Of a DNA stretch of 64,000 bases, positions 10,312 through 22,625 are shown in pieces. Origin of the DNA: Phytophthora sp. 'mugwort' (taxonomy: Eukaryota; Oomycota; Peronosporomycetes; Peronosporales; Peronosporaceae). A model generated the notes under the pieces. It searched no databases. It had not been told where the DNA came from and saw only the letters and a program-made list of their open reading frames with translations. Location of the stretch: assembly GCA_033558025.1 (NCBI GenBank), contig JAUCEF010000008.1, forward strand, positions 3,100,001-3,164,000, read 5' to 3'. A program made the translations under genes and the position numbers. How positions within the stretch are numbered: the stretch's first letter is position 1; every line of letters begins with the position of its first letter.

Positions 10312-11400
10312 GAAAGCTGCTATAAACAATGAGGGCTGTCAAGTCATCGAACAACAAGCTAATGCGTTGCAGTTCATGTGCATCTGCAACGGCGCATTTG
10401 ATGCGGTGCCACGTTCTGTCGTGAGCTCAGTGCAAGGCTAAGATATCGCCGTTTACGAAGTGCGGTAGGAGATGCCAAGATGATTACCTACCTGGAGGTG
10501 CAAACGGTGACGCTGAGCGAGCTGGACATGCATTTGTCGCTGCAATCCTACGCAAGAATCCACCATCACGCGCGTCCAGAAGACCATTATTCACGACATG
10601 ACGCACGAGAATGTTACCCTCTGTGTATTTTGCATGCAATGACGCGGAGGTTTGGCATAGCTCAACAAAATCTTGCTGAATTACGCAAAACCAAAACGCC
10701 GTGAATCAAAACTGCCGCACCAAGCTGGACGCCAACGATCGTTACGGCGAACTCTCAGCACGTTTATCGGTGCAGCATTCAATGGGAATGAGGATGGCCA
10801 CGCGGCGTTCCCGTTCAACTAACATCGACGAATCTGGCAAGTCCTCGTTGAGACAGCGCTAATGGCCACCCCTTTGTGGTCGGTGAGACCACATAATCAC
10901 TCTGCGATCGGATAATCGAGACCCGACCACTTTTGCTCTTCATGTAGACGTCACGTTTCTGTTCGCCGGGTAAGCTATCCAGTAATCGTGCGGTATGTCT
11001 GACGACGCACGAAAGTCCACTTACCGGCGCTGTTTCTGACACCGCAGCTCGAAAAACGACAGTACACGGATGAATGTACACGGATGCTCTGGCTGCGCTG
11101 TAGACCGAGTCCGCAAAAGGTTGTCGCCCGCCCACCGATTGTACAGTGTTCACACGTGGCTCTCTTCCGAGCCACGGTGCCTTGCTCACGGGGCAAAGCA
11201 AATCTTACCCCCCCCCCGCGGTACGGTACGGTACGGAGTCAAATCGTCGATGCACAGACTATGTTTGACATACTTGATAAGCATGTTTAAAAAAGCCTAC
11301 ACTTGAAATTTGTATAATCAAAAACAATAACAGCATCTGTATCTCGGTGCAAAGTCATTTTCACTGCACCGATTATGTGGCCACATGCTGCTTATTCAGC
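10312..11400. other. Unassigned region, probably transposon debris
   Basis: No frame that I can assign. A run of ten C residues near 11209-11217 is followed by GGTACGGTACGGTACGG, a short tandem of the 5-mer GGTAC. Parts may belong to the MULE-like relic that begins further on. Confidence 0.35.
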
Positions 11401-13320
11401 ACCGTTCATGGTACCATGGGAGATATTCCCAAAATCGCGACCTGTCCTGGCCATACTCCCAAAAGCGGGACCGTCCCAAAACGGGGACCAGGCTCCAGAA
11501 AAATGTTGTACACGCACATTCGTGCGGTTTTCGATCTTTAAAGCCGTCTGGAAAATGGCGGGAGAGGTTGTATCGAAGGCTAGCGTAGCGTGCCAGCGAG
11601 CGGCTCAGAAGCAGTCGAGTGCAACAGCATTCAGACATTTCTACCAACAACACCGCGAAAAAGCGGAACCTGTCCCACTGGCTATCAGCCACCACGCTCA
11701 AATCAATCTTGTGGTAAACTATGGGACAACTGAACTAAAAGTATGTCCAGGAATTTGCGGCCGGCAAGGCTGTGACGGAGTTCGTGAAAAACTTCGCTTT
11801 CATCGCGAACAAAAAGGTGAAGGTAGCTGTGGGTGGCGGAAAAAGCAAGACAGTTGTATTCACCGGTGACTCGTGCACATGGATGGTGCGAGCCGTTCGG
11901 AGCCTGGCCAAGGAAGTCGTCCCGGGAACTCTGAGCACGTCACTGTGAGCAGCGTGAGCTATGTTTTCACTACATTGTGCAACCAACACACCGACTTCTG
12001 TTCGTATATTGCCAAGGCGTCGAAGCGCCAGATCGCTCAAAAATAGTTACATTACTTAATCGATTGTTTTTAACTCTAGAAAATATTGTAAAATCGATTT
12101 TTTTATTTATAGATAATATAAATATTTCAGCTGACGACGTTTCGAGCTGCTGTAGAGAGCGACCGTCGCATGAAACGATCCAGGTTGACTAATATTGCAC
12201 AGTCGACCGAGCACGTCAGCATCCAGAACCCATTGCTCTGCCACCTATCGAGCAAAGGAAAATATGCTTGGAGAGCTCAATGGCGAGTGATCGATATCGT
12301 TCCGCTGATACCAGCGTTGCTTGTTGAGATTCGAAATAAGAACCCGGGAACCAAGGTCCACCACGATGTCGACCAGCACCAGCAATTTCTCCGAGTTTTC
12401 GTCGGATATGGCGTGGCCGTGGCCAGCCAACCTTTCCTCCCGCCACTCCTCGGGTTTGACGTCACGTTTTCCAAGCATCACAAGTACAACGGAATGTTCC
12501 TGTCTTTTCTCGGCCGGTATGGCAACGGCCAAAACGTCACGTTCGCATCTGCAATGGTCAACTTCGAGATTCATATTAATATTGTGTGATCCATACGTCT
12601 CTGCGAGCAAACGAGCATTCAATTCGACAACAGCGCATTATTTTGTGATCGCGGAAAGATTCGCGGTGCCGTCCTCGAAACTACAAGGTTTCCGGCCTGA
12701 TCGTAAACCTGCGCTTCTGCACGCTTCATACTTTACGCAACTTAAAGAAGCAATTTGGTCACTTCGGGCCGGCGTTCGAGAGTTTGATATGGAAAATGCA
12801 GGACGCCGACACAGAGCGAGATTTTGCCAGTGCTGTTAAAGAACTGCCCCAAGTATGGAGATCGGGTTTTGTCTTCTTTCGCGTAGGTCTCGCTTGCTTG
12901 GTAAATCGGTTGCACACTCCAAGCTAGAAGTTCATGCATCACCGCTTGGATAAAAGGGGCAGACTTTTATATTCAAGTAGCGATGCCTGGACTTCACGGA
13001 TGGGGGGGAGCATCCGCGACGTCGTTGATTTCAGAAAAGCGCTGGACCAAAACGCGCCACGAGAAGGTCAGCGACTCGATGATCGAGGATAAAGGGAGAT
13101 TCTTCAACACCCAAGTTGAACGCGAATACAAGGCGACAGACGTCCGGCTTTTTAAACCGTTACAGTGTCGAAGATTCTCGGCGTCGGTATGGTGGGGCTT
13201 TCTCCGCGCCTCCAGTCGCTAAGCACCTTCGACAATTTCCTGTCCTCGCTTGTCGTGTAGAATACATAGAGAAATGCCTTGTTTGTCGCCGTCATATTCC
13301 AACTACATGATCAACGATAC
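11400..13320 (+). pseudogene. Second MULE-like transposase relic
   Basis: Plus-strand frames carry blocks like those of oomycete MULE transposases. The segment at 12321-12590 includes LGFDVTFSKHHKYNGMFLSF and GNGQNVTFASAMV (first Asp block). About 12600-12680 in another frame includes FDNSALFCDRGKIRGAVLE (second Asp block). A tail at 12983-13125 reads SLISEKRWTKTRHEKVSDSM. An upstream block at 11540-11880 (AGKAVTEFVKNFAFIANKKV in one frame) may be its N-terminus. Frames switch at least three times. Identification rests on pattern memory of the family. Confidence 0.5.
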
Positions 13321-13439
13321 ATTGCGGGCTTAGCGGTGTGTTTGCATTAGCATGCTGTGCGCCACCTCGACGGAATGATTACGACGATAGGTCCATCGGG
13401 ACCCAACCTTGGCTTGACGTGTACTTGCAATCTTGAGCA

Positions 13440-14340
13440 CGCAATTTACGTCACTTTACATTTTTAGGGGGAAGAGGTTTGGCGCTGCAATATCATATCT
13501 GGCGACATACGCATTGATTCAGCTCCATCGTCGGAGTGGAGAAGTGCGTCCGTCATTGTGTCTTGTCCGCCATCGGCCCTTCGTCATCCCCGTTGCTATT
13601 TGGAAGCCGCTCGAGGTCGGGTACCGATGACGCTGGGAAAGTTTGCATCGCTAACGCCATGCTGATCGCATGCAGTGGGCACGTGATGAACAAGCTCTTA
13701 TCTGACCATAGAGATAGGTCTTGTCCCTCCGACATGTTTGCGCGGATCCGACGAAGTCAGAGCACGTCTCCGGACAGGTTGCTCTTCTAAAGAAATACAT
13801 GGCCAGACGTTTGTCCAAACGTGTACCACATGATGCAGAGAAGCGTTGCTTCTTGGTACTCCTTGCCTAAGTTGGCATTAAAGTACAGTCCGTCGATCAG
13901 AGAGCGCAAGTCGTTCTTCGTGTATGTCCGATCCTTGGCGATAATTCCGCCCTGCTGTCGCTTGAGGTAGTAACGTTAAAGTCTGACCCATCTTGAGTAG
14001 CCGCTGCTCGATGTCATGACGATGCTGTGGGAAACCTTCTAACAGACAGTTATTGACCATGAATTAATAGCTCATCACGGTGTTTCGCTTGCGTAGCTCG
14101 CCGCCTCGGATCGAGCAAGTGCGAGACGCATCGCAAAGCGGTCGAGCATCTTCACGAAGGGGGAACCACTGTTGTCGGCCAGAAGTGTCATGCGAACGAA
14201 ATCGAGAGTGGCGTTCTGCGACGCGAGGAAAACTTTGAAGACGTTTACCGCTGTTGCTTGCACTCGCTTCGTGTTTGCAGGGGCAAGGTTTTGCATGCTG
14301 TTTGTTTTCGAGTCTGATGTCGGCTGCAACTTGATATCCG
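13440..14340 (-). pseudogene. Tyrosine recombinase relic, Crypton-like
   Basis: Minus-strand reading gives an N-terminal helical domain (14329-14075: ANTKRVQATAVNVFKVFLA, LADNSGSPFVKMLDRF). A linker follows (14060-13878: LLEGFPQHRHDIEQRLLKMG), then the catalytic part (about 13870-13553: ATLLCIMWYTFG, SDKSLFITCPLHAISMALA). This order matches Crypton-type tyrosine recombinases of oomycete genomes. The box that should carry the first catalytic Arg reads FGQTSGH, so that Arg appears lost, and stops interrupt the frame. It is a dead copy. Confidence 0.55.
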
Positions 14341-15093
14341 TGTGTGTGCGAATGACTTGATGTTATTTATCGAGGATACAATTTATGGCAGTCGCTGCCG
14401 ACATTATGCGTAGGCCACGTGTCGGTATCAACAACACCTAGCCATAAACATTTTAACTGGCCCAAAATATTAAAAAAATCGGGTATGATTTGATGAGATT
14501 ATCATGTGGTGATTACATTCGCCCACGCGACCATACCATCCGGTACTCAAGCTAGGTATTTTTATGCTGTCGGCAGTTTGATGATATTCAACCATATATT
14601 TGTTTTTATCGTAAGAAAAATAATTTGAATTACGTGTACCACACGACTTTGAGTCTTTACCTTACCCCCAAGACCCGATTCAAAGACAGCCTGTGGGAAA
14701 ACGATTCTCTCTCCCGCCCAGTACAAGCCTCGGCTCGGCGATGGCCCACCTCGCAAATATCACGGCAGTTTCTATGGCTACGGGATCGCGTTCCGCTCAC
14801 CTCCCTTTGTAGGTGGATCCTGCTGATGCGTCACTTTTTTATTTAAAATGGTCACATCGATTCCGATCGGTGTTCGCATAGTAGAATTAGACAGCCTCAG
14901 TAGCGTTGTGATGAAAGCTGTTCATCATGCCAAAGTCGCTTAGGCCAAAACCGATGCCTAGAAGATATTCAAAAAGTTAGAGAGTGAGTACTGCACCGAA
15001 CTGAAAAGAGAGGTGAACGTCACATAAAACAGTCAACGGAGGAGAGCGGTTGCGAGCGCGCGTAGACACATTAAACCCGAGCGGGAAGCCCGC
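14341..15093. other. AT-rich spacer before the Copia element
   Basis: About 750 bp with only short chance frames. Nothing assignable. Confidence 0.4.
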
Positions 15094-15349
15094 AGTTGTG
15101 GTTGATCTATTGCCGTCAGTTTTGGATGTGATATGGCATCACAAGATAAGCTAAAGGATGTGACGGGAGATATATGGACTTCTCTCGCGTCACATCCTTA
15201 GCTTATCTTTTGCGACAGTTATGCTGTCTTCTTTACTTTTGTTTCGAAGGCTTCCACTAGTAACCGTTATTAACCAGTAGAACATAGCCTAGTCGATCAA
15301 GGTACTTCAATGCACAATATACAAACTGATAGATATTTTTAATACAACA
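15094..15349 (-). repeat. Copia 3' LTR (left copy)
   Basis: Aligns with 22626-22842 over the shared blocks GTTGATC-ATTGCCGTC, the CCGTTATTAACCAGT block and CAAGGTACTTCAAT. It is longer than the right copy because of an extra hairpin segment (15143-15209) and another insertion. The first base pair of the terminal TG appears mutated to AG. Confidence 0.8.
15143..15209. repeat. Perfect-stem hairpin inside the left LTR
   Basis: Arms AAGATAAGCTAAAGGATGTG (from 15143) and its near-perfect complement ending at 15209 are separated by about 22 bp. The right LTR has only the second half of this structure, so the hairpin was gained in the left copy or lost from the right. Confidence 0.75.
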
Positions 15350-15360
15350 CTTCCACTCAA

Positions 15361-15440
15361 GATCCTGCTCGAAGGAAGCAGCTAAATTTAATTATCAGAT
15401 TTTGCTCGAAGGAAGCAACTTCAATTTTTATTCTCAGATT
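15361..15440. repeat. Short tandem duplication
   Basis: Two copies of a ~45-bp unit containing TGCTCGAAGGAAGCA and TTCTCAGAT-like ends, next to the left LTR. Confidence 0.6.
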
Positions 15441-15580
15441 TGTTGCTCCCCAACATTAGGCATTATGCATATCCAGTTATACTTTGTAAACAGCACAATG
15501 GCATGCCACTCGAAAACAGTATCGGATCACTCGAATCAGACCCCATACTTTAACTTATGTAAACAGGAAACACCTTTCCC

Positions 15581-16326
15581 AGGGGTCCCTTATAATTTAC
15601 GCCTAAATAATTTATAATATTTGACAGTAAATAATTATTGACATGCTTCTTTGGCTGCAAGAACATAATCTATCTTTACGAGCCCAACAGCACTATAAGT
15701 TAATTTTTATGCTTTTACCCCTGACTAAACAGATAGAGATCTGACGTCCACCAATTTGCAGGCGCCTGCTTATCTTATCGGTCCAAAGTCCGTGTCATTC
15801 AGTTTCAAAACTTCTCTCCAGTTCTCAAGCACCAGGACTGACCTCGTAATCGCCGAGAGCTCTCCACGACCCCAGTTCTCTCCTGAACAGGTGTCGAGCT
15901 ACTTCTTCTCGCCCCAGCGTGATCACCACGGCGGCCCAACCTCGTACTTTTGTACTTTTGTTGCCGAGTTTGCGAGATCTCTACAAGCAGCTACCTGGCC
16001 GCGGCTATTCGAATTTAATGCGGCATGTTCGTTCCTACTTCCAATGTTGCTGAGCGGCTGTTCAGTGCGGCTCGTGCCACTATTGGATTGGAAAGAGCGT
16101 CGCTGCAAGCCACCATGCTGGAGAGTCTGGTGTTCCTAAAGACCAATCGCTCGTCTGGGATGCTCAAGTGATGCAAGAGTGCCTGGACCAGTAGGGAGCT
16201 ATTGCATAATGGACGCTTACTTTCTTAGTAACTGCATAATTGATTTTTTGCTGCGAGAAGAGAACCTAAGTAATGCAGGGATTGCTGTGTTTGCATTTAT
16301 TAACTATGTACTATATGGGACCCCTG
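15581..16326 (+). mobile_element. hAT deletion derivative (non-autonomous)
   Basis: A 746-bp element with the hAT termini AGGGGTCCC at the left and GGGACCCCTG at the right. The 8-bp direct repeat CCTTTCCC (15573-15580 and 16327-16334) flanks it; one C at the left junction is shared or lost. The interior joins the 5' leader and BED-finger region to the last transposase exon. That exon still reads SNVAERLFSAARATIGLE, the hAT C-terminal dimerisation signature. It is a close relative of the longer copy at 56026-58060. Confidence 0.88.
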
Positions 16327-17391
16327 CCTTTCCCGATATATTTACTGGTGCTGGTGCTCCGCTTTTGCTTCCATACTGCGCAAGTGCAGGTCCAGACGAA
16401 AGCCCTTCGGGGGGGGGGGGTCTCAAGCTGGTTGTGCTCTTCCTGGCGACAGGGTCCTGCTTAAGCCACAGCGGCCTTTATGGTTCCGGGCTTTTGGCAA
16501 CCAACGGATTACCAGCCGCTCATTGGGGAGCACTGTAACCATAAAGTCCGATAATTTGGCTCCTCGTGAGCGGCCAGTCTTAGACCATTTGTACGTTTTT
16601 AGTGGCGGCAATTTAGAGAGTCAGAAAGTAAACTTATCATAAAATCGAGTGAAATATACTCATAGGGTACGGGGGTTAATAGCCTGGACATGTCAAACCT
16701 TCTTATGTAGGGCTAGGTAAGTCGGAAAAAAGAAGTTTAACGTTGAAATCAGCCCTTAACCGTATCCTCGTTTGCCTTTTAGGCAAACAATTCCGTAATT
16801 TGTTACACATATCAAGAAATTTGTACTTCGTGTAAAATAGCATCCTTTTCAATCAGGTATCTTTGTTTGGGTCATGTCGTAATATTTGAGGTGCAACAGC
16901 ACGTCAAATATTAGCGTTTTTTTAGTCTCTCTTATTTGTCGTTTGGCTCCTTCAGTCCCATCATAAATCGGATTTTTTTTCAAACTGGCCTTGGCTTAAC
17001 GGTTTAGATAAGGTGTCCGATATCATTTTATTTTTGTTACAGTATGTAATACTGATACTCTTTTCTTCATGCTTGTCACGAGCTAATATATATGCTTCGT
17101 GGAGAAATGACTACATGGGTCCTTTATATATACCTTTTGCGGCAGTGTTTTTACACCAACACTGTGTTGGTTTTACTTGACCGTAACCTAATTCCTTCAA
17201 TAATAGTCATAACCACATAGCCTCTCTCACACCTTCACTGGCAGCTAATAACCCCGACTCCGCTGTATACAGACTAATACAATCTTGCTTAATATTTTTT
17301 TAAGTAGCGCATGCTCCAGCAAATATCGATACATAACCTGTAATAGATTTCCTTTCTTCATATGCATTCGCGAAGCTCGCGCCTGCGTATA

Positions 17392-17610
17392 TAGTCCGCG
17401 ACAGTGGTATATGAACACCATCGGTCTCTCCAATTTTTTTTATTCAAATTGTGTTTTCATTCGCTGAAATTACCCTGGATTATAACGAGTTGCAAGATCT
17501 GTCGATTGCACCAACTTTTGATGCTAAATTCCACCTGGTTTTAACAAACGATGAGAAATATTACTTTACGAGGTGCGACACAATATATGAACACAACTTC
17601 GGGATTGCGG
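17392..17610 (+). repeat. Left TIR of the Tc1/mariner element
   Basis: Pairs with about 18745-18961 in reverse orientation; shared blocks include ATCTGTCGATTGCACCAA and TGGTATATGAACACCATCGG. Confidence 0.85.
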
Positions 17611-17717
17611 AAAGTTTGCGTAAATTTGGTCCACAACCCTCGCCACGCGTTGTTAATGCGTTTACTATACAGACTGCTATCCCACCAATCGTGGCGCCAC
17701 TTTTCAATTCGCCAACG

Positions 17718-18700
17718 ATGGCACGAGCTTCGCATCTGTCCGACAAAGAACGCGAGTCAATTCGGACGCCCTCACTGCGCAGCTTTTCGGTCCGGGGCAT
17801 CGCACAGGTGCTCACACGCTCTGTCGGTGCCGTGCAGAAAGTGTTGAAGGCGCCTGCTAATTTTCAGCCCAAGAAACGGCTTGAAAGCGTGTCGAAAGTG
17901 ACTGCGCGCGAGAAGCGGCATATCATCCGCTGTGTGTCCGTGCTCCGTTTGTCCGCAAAAAAAGTTAAGAGAAGCTCTAGTTTGTGCAAAGCGTGCGTAC
18001 GATTCAGCGCGTGATCAAGTCGGTGATCTGGCTCAAGTACAAGAAGCGTGGTGCCGCTCCAGCGTTGACGAAGCGCCAAGCAAGGGTCAAGTGGGCCGAG
18101 CGTATGGGCCTCAAGGATGACGAAGCGTGGTGTCAAGTGGCGTTCAGCGATGAGAAGAAGTGGAACCTGGATGGCCCGGATGGCATGCGCTACGAATGGG
18201 TCGACACGCGTCGCCCTAAGGAGCTCAACGTCCGTCGTCATACTGGAGGCGGTGGTGTCATGATTTGGGGAGCATTTCGTGCGGATACCAAGTCCGAATT
18301 GAAGTTTGTGGGTGGCAACCAAGACTTCGTCAAGTATGTGAGCACCCTACGCACGCATTTGCAACCGTTCATCGATGCGGAAAACCATGTTTTTCAACAA
18401 GATAATGCGGCCATCCACAAATCCCGCTACACGATGAACTGGCTTCAGGCCCAAGGGATCGACGTTATGGACTGGCCAGCTTTGTCCCCAGACCTCAATC
18501 CTATTGAGAATCTATGGGGCATCATGACCCAGCAAGCTTACGAAGGCGGGAAGCAGTACAACACGAAAGACGAGCTGAAGCAAGCGGTTTTGGCGGCATG
18601 GACTGCAATTCCTCCCAAGACGCTCACACATCTGACCCTATCAATGCACAAACGCTGTATCCGGGTATTAGTACGCCGGGGAGCATATAGTTCGTATTAG
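17718..18700 (+). pseudogene. Tc1/mariner transposase with a frameshift
   Basis: The N-terminal helix-turn-helix region starts at ATG 17718 (MARASHLSDKERESIR) in one frame. Close to the A7 run at about 17957-17963 the frame is lost, and the protein continues from about 17984 to the TAG at 18698-18700. The second part has the DDE triad: FSDEKKWNLDGPDG (Asp), QQDNAAIH (Asp) and SPDLNPIENLWG (Glu), with spacing typical of DD34E elements. Apart from the shift, the catalytic half is an intact 238-codon frame, so the copy is younger than the Copia element around it. Confidence 0.9.
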
Positions 18701-18744
18701 CAACGCGCGATCGCATCCATAATGCTTTAAAACAAATGTTGCGG

Positions 18745-18961
18745 TCATGTGGAAGTTATGTTCATATATTATGTCGCACCTCATGAAGTAATATTTCTCA
18801 TCGTTTTTCAAAACTAGGTGGAATTCAGTATCAAAAATTGGTGCAATCGACAGATCTTGCAACTCGTTATAATCCAGGGTACTTTCGGCGAATGAAACCA
18901 CAATTTGATTAAGAAAACATTGGAGAGACCGATGGTGTTCATATACCACTGTCGCGGACTA
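18745..18961 (-). repeat. Right TIR of the Tc1/mariner element
   Basis: Reverse complement of the left TIR with scattered substitutions; the TA at 18962-18963 follows. Confidence 0.85.
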
Positions 18962-21077
18962 TAGCTCTACTTTGTTAGTTCTACGTCCGCTGTACTCCAT
19001 GCTATACTTCAACGTTCCATTCAAGTACTTTATTCCTCGCTGAGCCGCTCTCTAGTGAGTCTTACTTTATAGTAAGATACATACTTACTTAAATCCTAAC
19101 AGCGTTTGTTGTATCGGATCTAGTACCTCGGACTAGATACATTAAGGACCCCATTAACCCCTTATAATCAAATGACTGTGTCGCTATCTCTTCTGGTGTT
19201 ATGGTGTGGGTGCTATCGTACGGTCCCGCGTCTAAAACGTTTCTAAAAGAAAGAGCTCAAACGTGAGACTGCAAGTGTCAGGTCGTCAACATACCCGCAT
19301 ACTATCAGAATATGCTTGACGCCTTTAATCCCCTCCACCTTTTTAAATACAAGCAATGTTATTTCTTGCATCTAACAAAGCCTAGCCGTTTAAGAAGCTC
19401 ATTGGGCACTACATACCATATTCGTGGAGCCCGTTTGAGGCCGCACAGACTTTCTGAAGCTTATAAACTATGCCTCCATTTCCATGTCGGCAACCCAGTG
19501 GCTGCTTCATATAGATACTATCACTTGGAGCACAATTTAAAAACGATGTAGAAACGTTCATTTGGTGTAGATAGAGCCAAAACCTTGTAGCCAGCCCGAG
19601 TAAAAGGTGCAAAGACTCCTATCGAGCTACACAAGTTCAAAAATCTATATTGCCTTAAATCGGCCCACTGATCCATCAGCGTTATACTTTACATCAAATA
19701 CCAAGTGACAACCGAGTGTCCGTCGTCCTTCAGGAATGGGTACCCCATGTATTATTTTTTAGAATGGCATCGTATTCTGTATTAGTTGCACACTCCCACT
19801 GCTCGGCATGTAGACTGGCCCATTCTTCCTTATCGATCTCGGAATTGGGATCCATGCTTGATCAGCCGTTACTGCATCATATATAATGTCTCAGTCTTAG
19901 ATTTGGAGTTCTCTGCCTCTTCGACCTACCTCTGTCACAAAAATACCCTTTCTCTACTCCCACTATCCAGGACGTCGATGATCGTGGAACCGGTTCTGAA
20001 GTTAATCTCAACTTGCGTGATCACTGCAACTTCACTACTGTTTCTAGATCGCTTTCCCAGATTCTGAATGACAATTTCTTCTCCTTGAGCAATCCCACTA
20101 TCTTCAATAGGGAATTATCGATTTACCGTAGTTTCTGTACCAGTCGAGCTATACTTTACGTTTCGAGCTATAACGTACTTATGCGCTTTCACATCGAAAA
20201 GGCGATACCGTCTGTAACTGTGCAGTAGGCCTAAAGTTTGCACTCTATTGCCTTATCAGCCACTGTGGGGTCTGTTCGTTTCGATTTTGAGACAAGCGCG
20301 AAGCAAGCCGAGCCCCAATCCTTAGTTCTAGACCGTTTGGCTTCTTACGTGCAGTAACCCATACGGGGTCTTCATCCCCAATCTGGCCATGAATTGACGA
20401 TTAGTTACATCTAAAATGTATCAAAATGCCTCTGGCCACCACTTAGCCGTCATATATTAGCTCCTCTAATAGCACAGTGAACTCCAGCCATTATGGTCTG
20501 GCGAGATCGTTCTGCTCTGTTTTTTCCTCTTGTAATTCTACATTTGAACTTTGGAGTCTAATCCGAGTTTAATACACAGTTTAATCACCTCGTTGTTTAT
20601 AGATTCTGAACCTCCGTGAATCCTAATTCGCTTGACCTTAAACAGAATTGCGCTGGTAAATGCTTAAAAAAATCATTTATTTCCGTGGTACCTCTTTAAC
20701 CGACTTCACGAAAAGTACCACTTCTAAGCATCATCGACAACTGCCAGATCATATGGGGAACCAAACGAGCAGTATAGACCGTTAGCTTAATTTGCCAATC
20801 GAGTCCATATGAAGATATGCAGGGGACCAGTGGATTTTCTCCCCACCGTATTCCCATAGGACATTCTGCGGTCCTTCATGTGCACAGCCTTAAAACAAAA
20901 TACTATCTTAAGATCAGAGTCGGGATATGAGGGAGTCCCTCTATTTTCTGATTGTTTATAGCCCTCATTAAGCGTTCTTTGCCAACTTGGCCTAGCCTTA
21001 AATGCCATTCCTTAAGAATACTCCGAATTTGCTAGTTTGCGCACTAACAATATTCGTCTTAGTTGGTTTTACACTTA

Positions 21078-21190
21078 GCAAGTTTTGAATTGAAAGCCTT
21101 TTCCTAAAAGAATAATAAGTCTCCTGGCTTTGAATTGAAAGCCTTTTTCTAAAAGAACAAGAAGTCTCCTGGCTTTGAGAAAGTGCCTGT
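21078..21190. repeat. Tandem duplication inside the Copia pol relic
   Basis: Two ~54-bp copies carrying TTTGAATTGAAAGCCTTTT and AAGTCTCCTGGCTTTGA. On the minus strand they encode the repeated peptide KARRL-(L/I)-LLGKGFQF, so the duplication kept the frame. Confidence 0.75.
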
Positions 21191-22625
21191 ATCCTTGGTT
21201 AGCGAGATTGTATGTGCTCAGTAAGTTATTATCACATATGCGGTCATTCAAAATGTCCGTTAATGATGATGCACTCAAGTATCCTTTAGGAGTTAAAAAC
21301 ACTCAGTTTTATTGTCCTTTTAAGTGTACTGTGTGAAGCAGTACCGTTAATGTAGGTGAATATTTTTGGGTTTGACCTGGCGGTAAGCTATACTTGAACC
21401 AGCTTCAGTCCGGCGTTATAGCTCCGCCTGCACCCGTATCAACCACACTCATATCATCGATTAACGTTACCTTCTTTAAGGACCTCGAATAGGAAGCATG
21501 TAGCTTACGTACCTCTTCTTTAATCCCTTCCATACTTTGATGTGACTCAATCGGGGTCTGTGCCGTGTTACCATTGTCCTCAAACCCCTCATGGTGGGCT
21601 GGGTCCAGCTCGCGGTGTCGTCCATTGCTTCGTCTTCAGCACACTCTTCAAGAACGGTCTTCACACGCTGATTTAGGCGCTGCTTTCCCTGAGCCACCAC
21701 CTTGGTGGAGTTAATCGTAGTTGAATATTGGACCTTTTAGCCTTCTTAGCATCTGGCGCAGTTTTCAGGTCAGTCATGACAGGGACCCACCTTCACGGTG
21801 TGGTTCCCTGTCGAGTACCATGGTCCATCAATTAGGCCTGAATTGCCCCCTTTGAACGCAGTAAAAGCAGAGTCTACCACCCTCATTTCCGTTGGGCTTT
21901 CTCTTCTTTCCTTTATTCACCCGGATATTGTTAGCGGGAATCACTTTGGTCGTACCCATAAGTCCCACTTCTTTCTTGGGCTTATCATCAAAAATTCGGC
22001 GCAGGGCACCCTCCACTTATCAACGTGAAGTCCTCTTGTCTCATCGAGATTGAGGACGCCCAAAACTTACTTGGCAACTGTGAGAGGACCTCGACGCAAA
22101 GCCACACCAGGTCCTGTCGAACATTTTCGAGTCTTCCGGTATATCTCGTTTCTCGCCTTTTCCAAGATAGTCCCTAAGTCGTGCCAAGGACTGCGGGTCA
22201 ACTTAGTCCAGGCCCTCAACAATTCAATGAGGCCCGCCGCATATTTTTGGCCGAATTACCTCACATGGGTCCATTGATGATACCACATCCGGCAGCGTCG
22301 GTAAGAAGAACTTTGGAAGAAACTGATTAGAAGGTTTTGCCGGTCTCTCCTTCCCCCTCTTCAATACATGACGTCCTACCTCATTCCGAGCGCCTCTTGC
22401 TCAGGATTTATGGTGGTCGGTGTGGGGGGCTTACCAGGGCAGCTTCGCTATAAGTCTGCCATGAGCACCTTAGTCTCTGGCTACCTCTTCTCTAGCAGCT
22501 TTGTCTGGTACTCATAGTCCAACTGGTTGACTGAGTCAGAAGCTTGTCCTTCCACATCGTGTAGGACTTTCCGAACTTCTCGAGACCGCCACCAGACTTA
22601 GCATCGGCGGTCATTGTACTTGCAA

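Larger units (their letters stand above)
17392..18961 (+). mobile_element. Tc1/mariner DNA transposon
   Basis: A 1570-bp unit with inverted repeats of roughly 200 bp. The outermost bases TAGTCCGCGACAGTGG are identical at both ends, and a TA lies on each side (17390-17391 and 18962-18963), the target duplication of this superfamily. It encodes a plus-strand DDE transposase. It inserted into the RNase H region of the Copia element, whose reading continues on both sides. Confidence 0.92.
16985..22617 (-). pseudogene. Copia gag-pol pseudogene (split by the Tc1 element)
   Basis: Minus-strand blocks, all in broken frames. Gag begins near 22612 (MTADAKSGGGLEKFGKS) and has a zinc-knuckle remnant near 21835-21890 (CFYCVQRGQFRPN). 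A pre-integrase/protease area lies at about 21300-21080 (NLLSTYNLANQGY). An integrase block at about 20680-20560 includes RIHGGSESINNEVIKLC. RT lies at 19612-19409 (HQMNVSTSFLN) with the YVDD box at 19282-19293, followed by GLMGSLMYLVRGTRSDT and YLNGTLKYSMEYSG. RNase H resumes left of the Tc1 element at 17389-17000: ANAYEERKSITGYVSIFAG, TAESGLLAASEGVREAMWL and MISDTLSKPLSQGQFEK. Confidence 0.85.
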
